Shown here: one piece after another, positions 41,796 to 44,309 of the stretch | How positions within the stretch are numbered: position 1 is the first letter of the stretch | Layout of the letters: every line of letters starts with the position of its first letter | Assembly: GCA_014237915.1 (NCBI GenBank) | Contig: JABACC010000005.1 | Location: 1 to 44,309 of the forward strand | Direction: 5' to 3' | Length of the DNA stretch: 44,309 nt | From: Candidatus Paceibacter sp. | GTDB lineage: Bacteria > Patescibacteriota > Minisyncoccia > Phycocordibacterales > GCA-2747955 | Notes under the pieces: model-generated | Seen by the model: only the letters and a program-made list of their open reading frames with translations | Database searches by the model: none | What the model was told of the DNA's origin: nothing | Position numbers and translations under genes: made by a program

Positions 41796-42407
41796 TTAAC
41801 TGTGGATAAATGAAAAAATCTTTTGCCAGAATAAATTTTTTTCCTTGTCTTTGTTTTTTAAAACAGAATAAAATAAAAAATTTTCTTCTGAAAATTCTTT
41901 TTTCATTGTTTGAAAAATCTGACTTTTTTGTTTTTGATTTAACTTATCGCTTTTAGATAAAATTATTAAAAAATCTTCTTTTTTTTCTTTAAAAGAAGAA
42001 AGTAAAATTTTATCAAATTCTGTTAAACCTCTTCTTGAATCAACAATTAAAATATTTAATCTTTCGAAAACTTCTTTCCCTTCCAAATACCAGTTTAGAA
42101 GTTTTTGAATTTTTATTTTTAATTTATCTGAAAGTTTTGCATATCCATATCCTGGTAAATCCACAAAAAAAATATTTTCTTCTTTTTTATTTTTTTCTAA
42201 AAAAATATCAAAAAAATTTATCTCAGTTGTCTTTCCGGGTTTTGACGAAGATTTTACAAGGTTAACTCTTCCTAAAATTGAATTTATAAAAGAAGATTTT
42301 CCTGAATTTGATTTTCCCCAAAAAGCAACTTGTTTTTTTTTAATTTCTAAAATTTCATTTGATCCTAAAATACCCTTTACAAATTTAGCTTCTTTAATAA
42401 CAATCAT
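41796..42407 (-). CDS. engB: GTP-binding protein EngB (YsxC/YihA)
   Basis: 203 residues. G1 GKSNSGKSS, G2 region KPGKTTEINFF, G3 DLPGYGYAKL, G4 LSKSDK. Length and motifs match EngB, a GTPase used in large-subunit assembly. It overlaps no gene, lying 3 nt after the HEPN-like membrane protein, probably one operon. Confidence 0.94.
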   Translation of the reverse strand: MIVIKEAKFVKGILGSNEILEIKKKQVAFWGKSNSGKSSFINSILGRVNLVKSSSKPGKTTEINFFDIFLEKNKKEENIFFVDLPGYGYAKLSDKLKIKIQKLLNWYLEGKEVFERLNILIVDSRRGLTEFDKILLSSFKEKKEDFLIILSKSDKLNQKQKSQIFQTMKKEFSEENFLFYSVLKNKDKEKNLFWQKIFSFIHS

Positions 42408-42410
42408 ATT

Positions 42411-43202
42411 TTAATTTTTAATATAATAAAATTCTCCAAAAACTCTTCCGTAAAGTGCTATTGTTTTTTTAGCTTCTCTGTTTGTTAAAATAAAATCCTC
42501 ATCGTGAGCAATTTTATTTCTAATCTTATGGGCTTCCCAAGCATCATTGATTGTTTGAAAATTTCCATTTTTTAATTTCTCGCCAAGGGTTTCTCCAGAA
42601 AAACCATTGTCGTCCAAAGATTTAAATAATAATTTATCAGCTTCTATGATTGCATTTTTCCAATCATTAGGATTTTCAGTTTTTATTAACTCTTTTATTT
42701 CTTCCCATTTTTCACTTTTTTTATCATCAACAGAGTTTTGTTTTTTAATATAAATTGTGTCAAAAACTTCCCCTTCTAAATCATCAAGTTCTTTATCTTT
42801 AAGTTTTACAATAATTATTAAAATAAGGAAAACCAGAAAAAAAAGATAAAAAAAAGAATTTATTCCCCCAAAAAAAATTTCAAAAAAAGATGGCCCATCA
42901 TAAGGATTTATGAAAAAATTAGATAACATATCAAAAAATCCCCAGCTTTCTGAATCAGCTCCAGCTGGAGCTCTGCAAATAGCGTAACCTCCTTCTTTTC
43001 CAAGACCTGCTCCAAATAAACCTGAAAATTCTCCTGAATTAGAATTATAGGCTCTTAAGGCATAGAAAAAACCAGATTGAGAGTCTGAGGTTAAATTTCC
43101 AAAACCATCAAAACCCAAAAAAGAAGAAATTCCTCCAAAAAAATCACCAAAAAAAGAATAGATTAAATAGAAAAAATAATCTAAATTCAAAAATCTTTCC
43201 AT
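42411..43202 (-). CDS. membrane protein with HEPN-like C-terminus
   Basis: 263 residues from MERFLNLDYFF. The ATG at 43244 would add 14 residues that are just the translated terminator palindrome; TATAAT ends 9 nt before 43202. Gly/Phe-rich hydrophobic N-terminus, one strong membrane segment (about 113-134), then a soluble helical domain: WKNAIIEADKLL, LGEKLKNG, INDAWEAHKIRNKIAHDEDF. RNKIAH is an R-x4-H motif as in HEPN nucleases, but could be structural. The domain is common in Parcubacteria and uncharacterised. Confidence 0.75.
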   Translation of the reverse strand: MERFLNLDYFFYLIYSFFGDFFGGISSFLGFDGFGNLTSDSQSGFFYALRAYNSNSGEFSGLFGAGLGKEGGYAICRAPAGADSESWGFFDMLSNFFINPYDGPSFFEIFFGGINSFFYLFFLVFLILIIIVKLKDKELDDLEGEVFDTIYIKKQNSVDDKKSEKWEEIKELIKTENPNDWKNAIIEADKLLFKSLDDNGFSGETLGEKLKNGNFQTINDAWEAHKIRNKIAHDEDFILTNREAKKTIALYGRVFGEFYYIKN

Positions 43203-43221
43203 AATGTTTCTATTATACAAT

Positions 43222-43293
43222 GTTTTTAAAAATTTGCGCGCCAAAAAAAATCTCCCAAGGGAGATTTTTTTTGGCGCGCAAATTTTTAAAAAC
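43222..43293 (-). terminator. 35-bp palindrome after sod
   Basis: Perfect 35-bp arms (43222-43256, 43259-43293) around AA; includes GCGCGCCAAAAAAAATCTCCC. Just past the sod stop and abutting the promoter of the next gene. Confidence 0.9.
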
Positions 43294-43297
43294 TGAT

Positions 43298-43903
43298 TTA
43301 GTCTAAAATCCTACTTTCTACTTTCTGCCAATTTATATAATCAAAAAATTTTTCAATATAATCTGGTCGTTTGTTTTGAAAATCTAAATAATAAGCGTGT
43401 TCCCAAACATCCAAAACAAGTAGCGGTTTTTGTTTTCCATTTTTTTCAATTATAAAATCCATTAAAGGATTGTCTTGGTCTTTTGTTTGAATTATTTCAA
43501 GATTTCCTTCAGAATTTTCAACAAGCCAAACCCAGCCTGATCCGAAAAGTGAAACAGCAGAATTTTTGAATTCTTCTAAAAAAATTTCATATGAACCAAA
43601 AGAAGAATTAATTTTTTCTAAAATATTATTTTCTGGTTTTTGAAAATCCGAAGAAAGACTTTCCCAAAAAAATTGATGATTCCAAAAACCTCCTCCGTTG
43701 TTTCTAACTGTTTTTGAATAATTTGAGATTTGAGAAAAAATTTCTTCACAAGTTTTATTTTCAATTTTTCCATCTTCAAGGGCTTTATTAAATTTGTCAG
43801 TATAAGCTTGGTGGTGTTTTCCGTGGTGAAAATCTAAGGTTTTTTCTGAAATAAATCCTTCAAGAGAATTTTTTTCAAATGGTAAATTTTTAAGTTCAAA
43901 CAT
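43298..43903 (-). CDS. sod: iron/manganese superoxide dismutase
   Basis: 201 residues. Metal ligands are visible: HHGKHHQAY (first His), NHQFFWESL (second His), and DVWEHAYYLDFQNKRPDYI (Asp and third His). GSGWVWLVENSEG is also typical. Fe or Mn choice is not clear. It removes superoxide, showing exposure to oxygen. Confidence 0.96.
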   Translation of the reverse strand: MFELKNLPFEKNSLEGFISEKTLDFHHGKHHQAYTDKFNKALEDGKIENKTCEEIFSQISNYSKTVRNNGGGFWNHQFFWESLSSDFQKPENNILEKINSSFGSYEIFLEEFKNSAVSLFGSGWVWLVENSEGNLEIIQTKDQDNPLMDFIIEKNGKQKPLLVLDVWEHAYYLDFQNKRPDYIEKFFDYINWQKVESRILD

Positions 43904-43920
43904 ATTAAATTAAATTATGA

Positions 43921-43977
43921 AATTTTTGGGCGGATTTTTGAAAAAACTTCGTTTTTTAAAAAATCCGCCAAAAAATT
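43921..43977. repeat. GNA-loop palindrome (TTC), two mismatches
   Basis: 27-bp arms (43921-43947, 43951-43977) with two G/A mismatches, loop TTC, core GGCGGATTTTT. Between the partial membrane-protein gene and sod, both on the minus strand; a likely terminator. Confidence 0.8.
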
Positions 43978-44023
43978 CCTTCCACAAAATTATAACAAAA
44001 ATACCTGTCAACTACCAAAATTA

Positions 44024-44308
44024 TTATCTTTTTATGAAAAATTTTAAATACACAAGCCAAGAAGAAAAACTAAATATTAATAATGAAATAATCATTTGTA
44101 TTACATCAAAAGGTAAAGTCGTCCCCAAAAAAGCTCCTTGGGTAAAATTTTCTTTATTGTTTTCATTTTTCAAATCTTCTTGTTCTTCTTCAAAAACATC
44201 TTCATCTTTATTTACTTCTTTGTCTTCATTTGAAGAATTTTCATCAAAATAATCTTCCTGTTCTTTTTCTTCATTTTCTGGCTCTTCCTCCTGCGTTTCG
44301 TCTTCTGT
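44024..44308 (-). CDS. membrane protein, C-terminal part only
   Basis: Open from the window edge to TAA at 44024-44026. About 94 residues: a Glu/Asp/Asn-rich acidic stretch, then TQGAFLGTTLPFDVIQMI, a membrane helix and a basic tail (YLKFFIKR). This resembles the C-terminal anchor of a surface protein, without an LPxTG motif. The N-terminus lies outside the window. Confidence 0.65.
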   Translation of the reverse strand, partial: TEDETQEEEPENEEKEQEDYFDENSSNEDKEVNKDEDVFEEEQEDLKNENNKENFTQGAFLGTTLPFDVIQMIISLLIFSFSSWLVYLKFFIKR

Positions 44309-44309
44309 A

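Noticed and set aside
43917..44252. 111-codon frame on the plus strand
   Set aside because: It begins in a palindrome and is the antisense of the partial acidic membrane protein.

Overview
The window is very AT-rich bacterial chromosome, most likely from a reduced Candidate Phyla Radiation (Parcubacteria-like) organism. The grounds are small proteins, many membrane proteins of no known family, few biosynthetic genes, type IV pilins next to a DprA competence gene, a phosphoketolase/acetate kinase energy branch, and a 16S rRNA gene that mismatches universal primers and stands apart from 23S, 5S and tRNA genes. The standard code fits: TGA is used as a stop and long reading frames need no recoding.

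Layout. 1-1733: an AAA15 ATPase with a broken PIN-like gene. 1875-9354: housekeeping genes (holB, mreB, two tRNA-Ala, dprA, tRNA-Arg, dus, an FtsQ-like gene, miaA) plus a small GC-richer insert at 5856-6143. 9425-19060: membrane redoxin, SpoU methyltransferase, archaeal-type aspS behind a compact T-box, rpmB, M50 protease, a thioredoxin/CcdA pair, ftsZ and trxB. 19066-28166: ackA, xfp and pgk enclose a worn defence island (type II restriction enzyme and C5 methyltransferase, a Shedu gene split by an in-frame TAA, a HicA/HicB-like pair whose toxin is frameshifted). 28664-36692: a complete branched-chain amino-acid type ABC importer (livF, livG, livM, livH, two livK) around pyrG. 36989-38549: solitary 16S rRNA. 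38801-44308: a frameshifted secreted protein, rplJL, two pilins, engB, a membrane protein with a HEPN-like motif, superoxide dismutase and a partial membrane protein.

Two features stand out. First, the 16S 3' end has lost the anti-Shine-Dalgarno core, and eleven genes carry an (extended) -10 box that ends exactly 6 or 7 nt before their ATG. Together these point to leaderless mRNAs as a main mode of expression. Second, at least 22 near-perfect palindromes are scattered through the window, all with a three-base loop of the form GNA (or its complement TNC) closed by C:G. Most lie between genes, where they could terminate transcription, but four lie inside the conserved genes dus, miaA (twice) and xfp and are translated in frame. 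A perfect 60-bp palindrome also sits in the rplJL leader.

The genes fit a fermentative, partly oxygen-exposed, amino-acid-scavenging lifestyle: phosphoketolase makes acetyl phosphate, acetate kinase turns it into ATP, the Liv system imports amino acids, and thioredoxin reductase, the CcdA/thioredoxin pair, the redoxin and SOD handle thiol and oxygen stress.
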